Source: Armatimonadota bacterium (GTDB taxonomy: Bacteria; Sysuimicrobiota; Sysuimicrobiia; Sysuimicrobiales; Sysuimicrobiaceae). From it: DNA of 64,000 nt. The notes under the pieces are model-generated. The model worked only from the letters and a program-made list of their open reading frames with translations. It searched no databases and had not been told where the DNA came from. A program made the translations under genes and the position numbers. Location of the stretch: contig JANXCW010000007.1 of the NCBI GenBank assembly GCA_025059775.1, positions 62,001-126,000 on the forward strand. Direction: 5' to 3'. Position 1 is the first letter of the stretch. Each line of letters opens with the position of its first letter. Shown here piece by piece: positions 31,575-40,316 of the stretch.

Positions 31575-32933
31575 TTATTTCAGGGGAACTCTGAAGCAAC
31601 TGTCAAGGCATCTGGAGTTAGGAGGGGGGGGATCTTCCAGGTTTGCCCGGAGCCGCTCGCGGAGAGCGGCCAGGCTCACCCCGGGGACGGGGACGGCGCT
31701 TCTCAGGCAGAGGTCCGTGACGTGGGCAGCCGCAGCCCCCATGGCGATGCAGGGACCCATCACGCGCACGCTGGACAGGGCGAGAGGGTCCGCGTCGATG
31801 CACCGTCCCACCGCCAGGAGGTTCTCCACCCCCTCCGGGATCAGGCTCCGCAGAGGCACGTAGTGGACGTGGCCCTCCTCGAAAGGCTCCCAGGAATATC
31901 CCTCCACGCGATCGTGGAGCTCGATGGGCCATGCGGTGCGGGCAATCGCATCCTCGAACCTTCTGCCCGTCCGGACATCCTCCGCGGACAGCTGGTATCG
32001 CCCCACGATCCACCGGGTCTGTCGAATTCCCAGCTGCCCGTACACCCGCACCCGTGCCTTCCCGAACGCCTCCGGGAACTCCTCCCGGAGCAACCGGATT
32101 GCCCGATCCACCTGATCTTTCCCTTCCAGGCTCCCGCGGGTGAAGGCCTCCGGATCCAGGGGAGTCTGCACGTGGGTCATGTTCACGATGGCCATGCCCC
32201 GCCCGGGGAACAGGAAGACGAGCCCGTCCCTGCGCTCCAACCCGTACCGATCGCCCTTCTCCTGCAGGACGGACTGAAGCCGGGCGAAGAAAGCGGCTTC
32301 GGGCAGGAGCACCTCATCCTGCACGCCTTCCAGGATCGCCATCTGCGACCCGTAAATGGGACGGTCTGGTTCCCGGCAGGGAAGCCCCGCGAACCAAGCC
32401 ACCGCGGCGTCCCCCGAGGCGTCGATGTACATGGGAGCCGTCACCTCGAGCTCTCCGAACCGGGTGAGGAAAAAGAGGGATCGGATCCTCGTCCCCTCCC
32501 GCCGCACCTCCCGTAGAAGCGCTCCCGTCACCGCCCGAATTCCGCGCCGCTGCACCTCCCGCTCGATCCAGCGCCCTAGCACCACCTCGTCGTATACGAG
32601 GACGACGGTGCGGGCCAGCTTCGAGTAGCGACGGTACACGGCGTTCTCCCGTTCCAGGGCAGCCAGGAGCTCGTCTGCCACGAGATGGGTCAGCTGGTGC
32701 GGATGCTGACCGCAGGAAAACAGCCCCGCGATGGTGCCGATGGGTGCTCCTACTGCCTGGCCCCCGATGAAGGGAGCCCCCTCCACGAGGACCACCTCCC
32801 GGCCCAGTCGGGCGGCCTCCAGGGCCGCGGAGATCCCCGCGATCCCGGACCCCACCACGCAGACCTCCCCCTCCAGCCGCCAGTTGGTTCCGGGCTCCCG
32901 GCGCCTCACGCGGGTCTGTACGGAAGGGGTCAT
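31575..32933 (-). CDS. FAD-dependent oxidoreductase (FAD_oxidored family)
   Basis: 452 residues. N-terminal dinucleotide-binding VVGSGIAGISAALEAARLGREVVLVE (GxGxxG plus terminal E), then FIGGQAVGAPIGTIAGLF, ASGDAAVAWFAG in the second FAD-contact segment and VENLLAVGRCIDADPLALSSVRVMG at the C-terminal FAD motif. This pattern fits the PF12831 group of FAD-dependent dehydrogenases or putative tricarballylate/hydroxy-acid reductases; the substrate is unknown. ATG 32933 follows a GGAGGCG. The gene lies 31 bases after a substrate-binding-protein gene, hinting that the pair handles the imported ligand. Confidence 0.82.
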   Translation of the reverse strand: MTPSVQTRVRRREPGTNWRLEGEVCVVGSGIAGISAALEAARLGREVVLVEGAPFIGGQAVGAPIGTIAGLFSCGQHPHQLTHLVADELLAALERENAVYRRYSKLARTVVLVYDEVVLGRWIEREVQRRGIRAVTGALLREVRREGTRIRSLFFLTRFGELEVTAPMYIDASGDAAVAWFAGLPCREPDRPIYGSQMAILEGVQDEVLLPEAAFFARLQSVLQEKGDRYGLERRDGLVFLFPGRGMAIVNMTHVQTPLDPEAFTRGSLEGKDQVDRAIRLLREEFPEAFGKARVRVYGQLGIRQTRWIVGRYQLSAEDVRTGRRFEDAIARTAWPIELHDRVEGYSWEPFEEGHVHYVPLRSLIPEGVENLLAVGRCIDADPLALSSVRVMGPCIAMGAAAAHVTDLCLRSAVPVPGVSLAALRERLRANLEDPPPPNSRCLDSCFRVPLK

Positions 32934-32964
32934 GGCCTGGATCGCCTCCTCTGCGGATCGGGCC

Positions 32965-34010
32965 TTACCGGTAGATCTCCGAGGCAAGCCGAAGGAGTTC
33001 CTCCCCCCTCGGGGGATCCGATGTCTCCCACAAGGGGACCCCCAGGAGGGTTCGCTGTTCAGACGGCGCCTGGCGGATGAAGCCAGCCACGGCGGGGAGG
33101 ACGAAATTCTCGTAGAGGTTCCGCTGGACGGCATCCGAGAGAAGCAGCTCCGCAAACAACCGGGCAGCGTTGGGGTGCCGGACCTCCTTGGGTATCGAGA
33201 CCCCCTGCAGCACGTAGGGCGCGCCTTCCCGGGGGATCACCACCTTCACGTTGGGGAGATCCCGGACCCTGGGATGCAATCCCAGGGCAAAGGGGTACAT
33301 CAGGGCGAACTCGCCCCGGGCTACCCGGTTCGCGGCTTCCGCGATGGCCCTGGTGAGGAAGGGGCGCTGTGCCGCCAGTTGCTCGTGGTATCCCCGCCCG
33401 AGGCGCTTGTAGGTGGCCGCGAAGAACACGGACCCTCCCCCGAAGGCCCTGGGGTCGTCCGCAATCATCCTGCCCCTCCACCTGGAATCCAGGAGATCCA
33501 TCCAGCTCCGGGGCTCCTCTCCGGACGGGACCAGCCGGGTGTTGATCAGGATGCCGTAGAGCTGCACGGCTTCCACCAGCATGACGTCGTCGATCTCCCA
33601 CTCCTGTAGCTTCAACCGGATCTGCGCGGCCACCCGTCTCCCGCTGGGGAGCTCCCCAAGGGGTTGCACGGTCTGCTGGAGCTTCTTCATCTGCCAGGCC
33701 TGGCTCGGGCCTACGGTGACGAGATCCGCGAGCGGGCGGCCCGCCCGTTGCTCGATCCGCACCCGTTCCTGGGCCTCGCTGGCTCGCATCACGCTCAGCT
33801 CCACGCGGATGCCGTACATTCGCTGAAACAGCTCCGCGGCGAACGGGATGGTGGGAAGAGCGCCCCCGTGGCCGTCGTACAGGACCAGGGTCCTCTCCCT
33901 CCGGGCCGCGGCCACCACCTGGGCCCACGAGCTCCCGGCCCCCCTGCCACCCCCTGGCTAGACCAGACCACCGCGAGGATCAGAATCGCGGCGAGAAGTA
34001 TCCGCTGCAT
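32965..34010 (-). pseudogene. Iron-type ABC transporter substrate-binding protein, frameshifted at a G-run
   Basis: The mature protein from about 33918 (VVAAARRERTLVLYDGHGG) has the FbpA/PotD-like fold: two strands, LITVGP-type ligand loop (LADLVTVGPSQAW), MYPFALGLHPRV, EIYR end. Its signal peptide (MQRILLAAILILAVVW, ATG 34010) lies in a different frame. One base missing from the run of six C on the plus strand (33939-33944) separates them: seven would read AGGAGSSWAQ into the mature frame with a normal cleavage site. So either the gene is a recent pseudogene, the run varies by slippage (phase variation), or the assembly is wrong. It has a full-length paralogue just upstream. Confidence 0.75.
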
Positions 34011-34025
34011 GCCCAGATCCCTCCA

Positions 34026-35093
34026 CTACCGATAGATTTCGCTCGCCCTCCGGAGATACTCGGGCTCCACCCGGGGATCCACCACGGTGTCCCAGAGTCG
34101 GACGCGCAGGAAGGGCCGGACGTCCTCCGGCGCCTGCTGGTCATACCCACGCAGCACCGGCAGGATGAAATCCTGCATCAGCCGGACCTGTACCTCCCGG
34201 GAGAGCAGGAACTCGCTGAAGGCCACCGCCGCATTCGGATGGTCGCTGCGCCGGGGCAGGGAGACGCCCAGGGGGACGTAGGGAGCTCCTTCCCGGGGGA
34301 TAATGAGCTTCACGGGGCCCCCGCGAACCCGCGGATACAGCCCCAGGGCGAAGGGAGCCATCGCCGCGAATTCCCCCCGGGCCACCCGGCTGGCCGCATC
34401 CGCGATTCCCCGTGTGAGGAAGGGTCGCTGGGCCGCGAGATCCTCCTGGAATCTCCGTCCCAGCGCCCGGTAGGTCACCTGGAACAGGACCTGGCCGCCC
34501 CCTGGAGCCCTGGGGTCGTCCATGATGAGCCTGCCCCGCCATCGGGGATCCGCAAGATCGCTCCAGCTCTTCGGTTCCTCTTCAGGCCGCACCAGGTTCG
34601 TGTTGATCAGGATCCCGTACAGCTGGATCAGGAACGGTAGGAGGTAGCGCTGCAGATCCCACTCCTGAACCTTCAACCGGACCTGCGGCGCGATCCGGGG
34701 AGCGCTGGGAAGTTCCTCGAAGGGGCGCAGGACTCCCTCGTCCAGCATGGGGCGGGTGGTCCCGGACCCCGCGGTCACGAGATCCGCGATGGCGCGGCCG
34801 GCCCGCTGCTCCACCCGGATGCGCTCGATGGACTCGCTGGCCCGCATGACGGCCACCTCGACCTTCACCCCGTGCGTGGCCTCGAACCGCTCCGCGGCGT
34901 ACTGTACGGTGGGAACCGCGCCTCCGAAGGCATCGTACACCACCAGACGGCCCTCCCGCCTCGCGGCCTGGAGGATCTGGTTCCATTCCCGGGCCGGTGC
35001 GGTTCCCCCCGCGGGAGTCAGCAACCAACCGATCAGGAGCAATCCCACCGCAACCCGCAACACCTTTCCAGTCCACCTTTCGCCTCGTCCCAT
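34026..35093 (-). CDS. Iron(III)-type ABC transporter substrate-binding protein
   Basis: 355 residues from ATG 35093 (35108 is an alternative). Signal peptide LRVAVGLLLIGWLLTPAGG, then REWNQILQAARREGRLVVYDAFGG as the first strand, the ADLVTAGSGTTRP ligand loop, GILINTNLV and DHPNAAVAFSEFLLS typical of type II binding proteins (SBP_bac_6/8 group, ferric ion or polyamine). It is clearly paralogous to the next gene (LRVRLWDTVVDPR versus GVPLWETSDPPR; both end EIYR). No permease or ATPase gene lies beside the pair, so partners must be encoded elsewhere. The ligand is not fixed; iron, polyamine and small organic anions are possible. Confidence 0.82.
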   Translation of the reverse strand: MGRGERWTGKVLRVAVGLLLIGWLLTPAGGTAPAREWNQILQAARREGRLVVYDAFGGAVPTVQYAAERFEATHGVKVEVAVMRASESIERIRVEQRAGRAIADLVTAGSGTTRPMLDEGVLRPFEELPSAPRIAPQVRLKVQEWDLQRYLLPFLIQLYGILINTNLVRPEEEPKSWSDLADPRWRGRLIMDDPRAPGGGQVLFQVTYRALGRRFQEDLAAQRPFLTRGIADAASRVARGEFAAMAPFALGLYPRVRGGPVKLIIPREGAPYVPLGVSLPRRSDHPNAAVAFSEFLLSREVQVRLMQDFILPVLRGYDQQAPEDVRPFLRVRLWDTVVDPRVEPEYLRRASEIYR

Positions 35094-35158
35094 TTCTGCC
35101 ACCCCCATCCGGATGTACCCGAGGAAAGCGACGTCCACCCTCCCGGTGGTTCCTGACA

Positions 35159-35227
35159 CTAGCCCGAGCCCTGGAAGAACACCAGGTAGAGGAGCAGGGC
35201 GATGAGCACCCACAGCAGGACATCCAC
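35159..35227 (-). CDS. Possible 22-residue single-span membrane peptide
   Basis: GTG 35227 follows GGAGGTGGCGCG, a good ribosome site, and encodes VDVLLWVLIALLLYLVFF then QGSG and TAG. It lies 66 bases upstream of the binding-protein start. The fully hydrophobic helix plus ribosome site argue for a real small protein; its size makes chance occurrence possible. Confidence 0.3.
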   Translation of the reverse strand: MDVLLWVLIALLLYLVFFQGSG

Positions 35228-35300
35228 CGCGCCACCTCCGTGCGGCGTTCTGGAAAAGGCATTCGCCCCGTGGCCGCACTTCTCCTACCTTGTCCTGCGC

Positions 35301-35316
35301 TATACTACGGTCTGTG
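35301..35316 (+). promoter_or_regulatory. -10 box TATACT seven bases before GTG (leaderless start)
   Basis: TATACT at 35301-35306 puts the expected transcription start on or next to GTG 35314. No ribosome site precedes that codon. A matching arrangement is found at 51031 before the DUF881 gene. No good -35 is seen. Confidence 0.5.
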
Positions 35317-36486
35317 CGCGGGGTCCCTTCACTGCGGCCACGGGCCCGTCTGGCGTTCCTGTGGGACCTCACTGGGGCTTTGCTGTTCGGCTTCTTCAGC
35401 GGGATGGTGGTACCCTTCCTCGGGGTCACCGCCCGGCGGATGGGCGCTTCCCCGCTCCTGGTTTCCCTGGTGGTAGCTGGTCCCGCGGTAGGGTTGCTGC
35501 TCACCGCCTACTGGAGCGTGGTGGTCACGGGCCGCAATCCCGTTCCGTATCTCGTGTGGCCGGGCCTGCTGGCCCGGGGCCTCTTCCTGCTCACCCCCGC
35601 CCTCGTACATCCCGTCGCCTTCGTGATCCTTGTGCTCGTCTACCACGCGGTGAACGGCATCACCACCCCCGCCTACATGGCCGCGGTGCAGCTCCTCTTC
35701 CCACCGGAGCACCGGGGCACCCTGCTGGGCCTGGTCCGCACCGGGCTCAGCTGCGCCTCCATCCTGGGCTCCCTCCTCGCGGGGCATTTCCTCGAAGGGC
35801 TCGGACCCGGCTGGGTCTTCCCGATGGCGGCCCTGTTCGGCATGGCAGGAGCCCTGGCCCACAGTCGCATCCGGCCTCCCCGTCTTGTTGCTCGCCCCGC
35901 ACGCCCCTCCCTGCGGGAGGTGTGGCGTGCCGCGTGGGAGGACGGGCGGTTTCGGTGGGTGCTCGTGGCCACCTTCGCCTTCGGGGTCGGCGGGTGGACC
36001 GCGGCGCCCGCGCTTCCCCTGTTGCTCGTGGATGTCCTCCGGGCCAGCCACACCCAGGTGGGAGTGCTGGCGGCCGCCTCCAACGCGGCCTCTATGGTGG
36101 GCTTCTTTCTGTGGGAGAGGATCATCGATCGGTCCGGCGGGCTTATAACCCTGCGCCGGGCGCTGATGCTCTCCCCCCTCACCCCGCTGCTCTACGCCCT
36201 CGCGCCCTCCGCGTGGGTGGCGCTCGTGCCTGCGGCCGTAGACGGGCTCCTCATCGCAGCAGTGGAGCTCGCCTGGATGACTGCGGTGATGGATCTAGCT
36301 CCCCCACACCGGGTGGTGCACTATGCGGGAGCCTACACCTCTCTCATCGGCGTACGCGGTATCCTCGCTCCCCTGCTTGCCGGGGCACTCCTGGAACGTC
36401 TCGGCCCGCGGCCGGTGTTTCTTGTGGCCGCCACCTGGATGGCGGCGGCCGGCGCGGTGGCCTGGCTGCGGCTGCGTCCCCGATAA
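35314..36486 (+). CDS. Major facilitator superfamily transporter
   Basis: About 390 residues with twelve predicted hydrophobic segments in two halves, separated by a polar loop near residue 200 (RPSLREVWRAAWEDGR). Family cues include GVTARRMGASPLLVSL after helix 1 and FPPEHRGTLLGLVRTG after helix 4. Typical 12-span MFS of 390-400 residues, probably an exporter or proton-coupled carrier. GTG 35314 is chosen because a TATACT -10 lies seven bases upstream, suggesting leaderless translation; TTG 35290 in the same frame lies upstream of that -10. Substrate unknown; the neighbouring esterase, demethylase and binding proteins suggest a small organic acid or phenol, but this is a guess. Confidence 0.8.
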   Translation: MRGVPSLRPRARLAFLWDLTGALLFGFFSGMVVPFLGVTARRMGASPLLVSLVVAGPAVGLLLTAYWSVVVTGRNPVPYLVWPGLLARGLFLLTPALVHPVAFVILVLVYHAVNGITTPAYMAAVQLLFPPEHRGTLLGLVRTGLSCASILGSLLAGHFLEGLGPGWVFPMAALFGMAGALAHSRIRPPRLVARPARPSLREVWRAAWEDGRFRWVLVATFAFGVGGWTAAPALPLLLVDVLRASHTQVGVLAAASNAASMVGFFLWERIIDRSGGLITLRRALMLSPLTPLLYALAPSAWVALVPAAVDGLLIAAVELAWMTAVMDLAPPHRVVHYAGAYTSLIGVRGILAPLLAGALLERLGPRPVFLVAATWMAAAGAVAWLRLRPR

Positions 36487-36501
36487 GGTACGTGTGCACC
36501 C

Positions 36502-36711
36502 TCAGGGAGCGGGCGCCCGGACCTGGGACTGAAACCCGACCCGGGCGTGGGTGCCGTCGCAGAAGGGCTTGTTACTGCTGCCACCACACCGGCACAGGGC
36601 GATGACCTCGCGGTCGAGGTTCCATTCACGCCCCTCCGCGTCCACCAACCGGACCGGCCCCCGCACCAGGTACGGGCCGTTGTCCCGAGGGGTGATGGTT
36701 ACCTCCGCCAT
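36502..36711 (-). CDS. CDGSH-type iron-sulfur protein
   Basis: 69 residues with C40-x-C42-x2-S-x3-P-x-C51-D-G-x2-H55, exactly the CDGSH signature that binds a 2Fe-2S cluster through three Cys and one His. The N-terminal half forms a strand pair (NGPYLVRGPVRLVDAEG). Bacterial stand-alone CDGSH proteins are small soluble electron-transfer or redox-sensing proteins of unsettled role. ATG 36711 has only AGGTCGG as ribosome site. Confidence 0.9.
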   Translation of the reverse strand: MAEVTITPRDNGPYLVRGPVRLVDAEGREWNLDREVIALCRCGGSSNKPFCDGTHARVGFQSQVRAPAP

Positions 36712-36762
36712 TTTCCGACCTCCACGGGGTTTGGTTCCGATCAACCAAGGTACCAGAGGGGC

Positions 36763-36776
36763 CTGACAGATGTCAG
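36763..36776. repeat. Inverted repeat CTGACA-GA-TGTCAG
   Basis: A perfect 6-2-6 inverted repeat in the 94-base gap between the CDGSH gene and the tannase stop. Could be an operator for the CDGSH gene, which is transcribed away from it on the minus strand; no regulator is nearby. Confidence 0.35.
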
Positions 36777-36805
36777 CTACCCGATCCACCACGAGGCGGC
36801 GGGCA

Positions 36806-38335
36806 TTACCGGATGCACCGGAAACTGGACGCCTCCTGGGGTGCTCCACCCTCGTACCGGGCAACGGTGGGATAGGGACAGAGGGGCCTTTGAAAGGCCA
36901 CCCTCCCACCTTCCCGCTGGACGGCCACGGCCGCCCGCTCCGGCGGAACTCCCCGCTCGACCCAGTCCACGATGGCCCCCAGCCAGTCCACCTCATCCGC
37001 CCCGGGTCCTCCCCTGCAGTGCTCCACACCCGGAAGCAAAAAGAGGCGCAGGAACCCGTTCCCCTGTTCCGGCCCCATCACCTGGAGGACCTCCTCGTAG
37101 TAGCGCAGAGTACCGCCGGGGGGAATTCCTGGATCGTTCCATCCGTGCCACAGGATGATCTTGCCGCCTCGCTCCGCGTACGGACGGAGGTCCGGATCCC
37201 GGGTGTCGAGAAGGGTCCCAATCCGGAGCTGCGCGGCAAGCAGATCCCGCTCCGGATCCAGGTCCCGCCAGCTCCAATCCGGGTTCCCGTAGACCATGTA
37301 CCGGAAGACTTCCTGACCGATGGGGAACGGGCGATTCGGATCCCCGAACAGAAGCCCCCACGCGTACTCGCTCCCCGGGGCGAAGCCGGGGTGAAGCGGC
37401 TGACCGCGGCGATCCACGGGGCCGGTGTGGATCCGGCGGAGGACCTCCACCTGTTGGGGCCGGAGGGACAGATCCCGGGCTAAGGCCTGGTAGTCCACCT
37501 CGACGTCCAGAGGGTTCCCGAGAAGGCCGTCCCGGACACCGTCCGCAGCATCCCACCTTTCCAGGATCCAGCGGGTCACGGCGGCGAGCTCCCGAGGGGA
37601 GAGGTAGCTCTCCGGGGTGGCCAGGGCGGAGCGGATGGCCCACAACTGCGCCACGTGAAAGGCCGTGAAGGAGATGGCAGGGGCTCCCGCCACGATCCCG
37701 TCGAAGTCCCAGGGGTACCGCTGCGCCTCCATGAGCCCTTGGCGCCCCCCGGTGGAGCACCCCAGGAAGTAGCTGTGCCTGGGTCCCCGTCCGTAAAAGG
37801 CCCGGGTCAAGCGTTTCGCCGCCTGGGCGGTCAGGTGAACGGCCCGGTGGGCATAGTCCGCGACCAGGTCCCGCCGCCCCAGGGCCCACGATCCATCTAC
37901 CGAAAGCCCCCGGTGGCCGGTATCCGTGGCCGCCACCGCGTAGCCCTGACGGAGGGCCAGGGCCATCTGGGGATACCCGCTGATCTGCCCTGCCAACCCC
38001 CCATTCCCCACCACCAGCACCCGGCCGTTCCATCCGGCGAGCGGGAGCCAGACCTCGAAGTACACCCGCGGGGGGAAGATGCCCACCACCCGGCAGAACG
38101 CAGGAGCCCCCTGGAACACCGCGGGATCCACTTGGCCCGGCAGGTACGGCCGCATGTGCTCAGGAATCCGGAACCGGCCCCGCTCCACCACGTGCGCCGC
38201 CAGCAGACGCTCTCCGGATCGGCTTCCCGCTAGCGCCGCGCAGGACTCCACGCTGCCCTGGGCCCGGGCCTTCACGGCAAAGAACGAGGGAATTCCAAGG
38301 AGTAAGGCAAGCAGCAAAGCCCACAATCCCCGCAT
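36806..38335 (-). CDS. Secreted tannase/feruloyl esterase family hydrolase
   Basis: 509 residues. Signal peptide of about 26 residues (LWALLLALLLGIPSFFAV ... RAQ). The catalytic serine is in GCSTGGRQG near residue 194; downstream are KIILWHGWNDPGIPPGG with the likely catalytic Asp region, and the acid/base histidine in GVEHCRGGPG. CSTGG plus GVEHC is the PF07519 tannase/feruloyl-esterase signature. Paired cysteines are typical. These exported enzymes split gallate, ferulate or related esters. Together with the LigM-like demethylase this suggests degradation of plant phenolic esters. ATG 38335 follows GGGAGATCC. Confidence 0.9.
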   Translation of the reverse strand: MRGLWALLLALLLGIPSFFAVKARAQGSVESCAALAGSRSGERLLAAHVVERGRFRIPEHMRPYLPGQVDPAVFQGAPAFCRVVGIFPPRVYFEVWLPLAGWNGRVLVVGNGGLAGQISGYPQMALALRQGYAVAATDTGHRGLSVDGSWALGRRDLVADYAHRAVHLTAQAAKRLTRAFYGRGPRHSYFLGCSTGGRQGLMEAQRYPWDFDGIVAGAPAISFTAFHVAQLWAIRSALATPESYLSPRELAAVTRWILERWDAADGVRDGLLGNPLDVEVDYQALARDLSLRPQQVEVLRRIHTGPVDRRGQPLHPGFAPGSEYAWGLLFGDPNRPFPIGQEVFRYMVYGNPDWSWRDLDPERDLLAAQLRIGTLLDTRDPDLRPYAERGGKIILWHGWNDPGIPPGGTLRYYEEVLQVMGPEQGNGFLRLFLLPGVEHCRGGPGADEVDWLGAIVDWVERGVPPERAAVAVQREGGRVAFQRPLCPYPTVARYEGGAPQEASSFRCIR

Positions 38336-38370
38336 GGATCTCCCAGGTTCAGGAACACTGGGACAGGCCC

Positions 38371-38446
38371 TGGCGCGCCCGGCAGGATTCGAACCTGCGA
38401 CCTTTGGCTCCGGAGGCCAACGCTCTGTCCTCTGAGCTACGGGCGC
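38371..38446 (-). tRNA. tRNA-Arg (anticodon CCG)
   Basis: 76 nt on the minus strand including an encoded CCA. Acceptor GCGCCCG/CGGGCGC, D-arm TAGCTCAGAGGACAGAGC, anticodon stem TTGGC/GCCAA with loop CTCCGGA (CCG reads CGG), T-arm CGCAGGTTCGAATCCTGCC. All stems pair cleanly. Confidence 0.95.
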
Positions 38447-38505
38447 GTCTAAATCTTATCATACGTTAGGGAAGGCTCCGGTTGCAACGGGGCCTGAGGA
38501 AGTCC

Positions 38506-39576
38506 TCAACCTCCTAGAGCCCGGCGCCGCCGGTCCTCCGTGATCACCCGTCGTAGAGCCGCGGCATACTCCTGCGCGAGATCCCGCCGGGTCCGGCCCA
38601 AAAGGCGCTCATCCTGATCCGTGATGACCACCACGAGCTGGCCCGCGATGCGAACCGTCCACTCGTTCAGGACGCCTACTGCCTCCACCTCCAGGGGCGA
38701 GGGGTCCTCGTTGAAGATGCGGTCCAGCTGGGCGGCCACCGCCTCGGCCCGCTCCCTCCCGCCCGCAAGCCGCATCACCACTTCTCCGTTCACCCGCACC
38801 TCCCCCACAGACCCCCCCTCCCCCGCCTCCACCCGTAGAAACCCCATGGAGATCCGGCGGTGGAGGGGAATCCCCCGACGCACGAGCTCCTCCTCCACCG
38901 CCCGGATGCGTTCTGCCCAGACGGGGTGCGTGCGGAAGGCCCCGGGATCCGGGGTCACGGAGAGCTGCTCCTCCCAGGCGAGCCGCTCCAGCAGGGTGAG
39001 CACGCCCACGGGATGCCACGAGGTGCGCTGCACATAACCCACCGCGGACAGGTCCGCCTCCCGCTCCAGCTCCCGGGAGAAGGCGCTGAGGATCCCGCCG
39101 CCCACCAGCTGCGCGCCCGTGGCGATCCTGGGATCCCGCACCAGCACCGCCACCAGCATCACGAGAAGATTGGTGCGCAACGCCTCCTGGGCCATGCGGC
39201 GGTGGTGGCGCCGGGCCACGTGGGCGGCTTCATGGGCCAGCAACCCCGCCAGTTCGTGATCCGTGCGCACCCGTTGCAGCATGGCGCTCGTAACGTACAC
39301 GAAGCCGCCCGGCAGGGCCACCGCGTTGGGGAACCGGTGCTCCACCACCCGGAAGGTCCAAGGTAGCTGCGGCCGTTCCGTCTGAGCCGCCACGGCCTTT
39401 CCGATCCGCTCCACCCGGTCCGCCACCGCAGGATCCGTGACCACCCGCAGGGCGCGTTCCACCTGCTGGGCGGCCTGGCGCCCCTGCTCCACTTCCGACC
39501 GATCCTCCGTGGACCGTGGGGCCGCGGGAGCCGCGAGGAGCAGGAGGCCCAGGATGGCGGCTACAGGTCGAAGCAT
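38506..39576 (-). CDS. M48-family zinc metalloprotease, exported
   Basis: 356 residues. A signal peptide (LRPVAAILGLLLLAAPAAP) precedes the protease domain with the zinc motif HEAAH at residues 115-119 and the third ligand in SRELEREADLSAVGYV. FPNAVALPGGFVYV upstream is typical of BepA/YfgC-like M48 peptidases. A polar C-terminal region follows (about residues 235-356), with no TPRs recognisable. It would work on envelope proteins outside the cytoplasm. ATG 39576 lies 16 bases inside the tatD 3-prime end, so the two are coupled. Confidence 0.87.
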   Translation of the reverse strand: MLRPVAAILGLLLLAAPAAPRSTEDRSEVEQGRQAAQQVERALRVVTDPAVADRVERIGKAVAAQTERPQLPWTFRVVEHRFPNAVALPGGFVYVTSAMLQRVRTDHELAGLLAHEAAHVARRHHRRMAQEALRTNLLVMLVAVLVRDPRIATGAQLVGGGILSAFSRELEREADLSAVGYVQRTSWHPVGVLTLLERLAWEEQLSVTPDPGAFRTHPVWAERIRAVEEELVRRGIPLHRRISMGFLRVEAGEGGSVGEVRVNGEVVMRLAGGRERAEAVAAQLDRIFNEDPSPLEVEAVGVLNEWTVRIAGQLVVVITDQDERLLGRTRRDLAQEYAAALRRVITEDRRRRALGG

Positions 39577-40316
39577 ACCCGTGCGTTGTGGTCTACGAGG
39601 GATGCCAGCACTCCCGTTCTCTGTCCTCGGATCGCCGCGAGGGCTTCCACGATGCGGGGGAGGTAGGCGGGCTCGTTGCGCCTGCCGCGATCCGGGTGCG
39701 GGGTGAGGTAAGGAGCATCCGTCTCCACCAGAAGCCGCTCGTCGGGAATGTGGCGCACCGACTCCCGGACTCCGTGGGCGTTCGGATACGTGGCCACCCC
39801 ACCCACCCCCATCCAGTATCCTCTCCGGGCGCACTCCTGAGCGTGCCCTACGGGCCCCGTGAACATGTGCATCACCACCCGCACCGCGCCTTCCTCCTCC
39901 AGGATGCGCAGCACGTCCGCGTGGGCCTCGCGGTTGTGGATCACCAGGGGTTTTGCGAGTGCGTTTGCCAAACGCACGTGGCGGCGCAAGTTCTCCTGCT
40001 GAACCTCCCGGGGACACCAATCCCGGTAGTAGTCGAGGCCGCACTCGCCGATGGCCACCACCCGGGGATGGTGCGCCAGCTCCCTGATGGCATCGAAATC
40101 CTCGGGCATGGCACGATGCGCGTGGTTGGGGTGGATTCCCACCGCCGCGTATACCACGGGGTAACGCTCCGAGAGGGCCACGGCCCGGCGGCTGCTCTCC
40201 AGATCCACTCCCATGGTGATCAGAGCCCGCACCCCGGCCTCGATCGCCCGCTCCACCACCGCATCCCGATCCGGATCGAACCGGGGATCGTCCAGGTGGA
40301 GGTGGGCGTCGATCAC
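39561..40316 (-). CDS. tatD: TatD family deoxyribonuclease/hydrolase
   Basis: 251 residues with the family metal-site motifs: DAHLHLDDPRF at the N-terminus, AIGECGLDYYRDW, VIHNREAHADVL and LLVETDAPYLTPHPDRG. A metal-dependent TIM-barrel hydrolase with DNase activity. GTG 40316 overlaps the metG stop (GTGA). The metG-tatD order is conserved in many bacteria. Confidence 0.93.
   Translation of the reverse strand: MIDAHLHLDDPRFDPDRDAVVERAIEAGVRALITMGVDLESSRRAVALSERYPVVYAAVGIHPNHAHRAMPEDFDAIRELAHHPRVVAIGECGLDYYRDWCPREVQQENLRRHVRLANALAKPLVIHNREAHADVLRILEEEGAVRVVMHMFTGPVGHAQECARRGYWMGVGGVATYPNAHGVRESVRHIPDERLLVETDAPYLTPHPDRGRRNEPAYLPRIVEALAAIRGQRTGVLASLVDHNARVCFDL

Noticed and set aside
29747-31594. 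Long plus-strand open frame opposite the FG-GAP gene
   Set aside because: The minus strand has a signal peptide, repeated D-x-D-G loops, an ASPIC domain and a perfect ribosome site; the plus frame shows no known motif and arises from GC-rich codon use.
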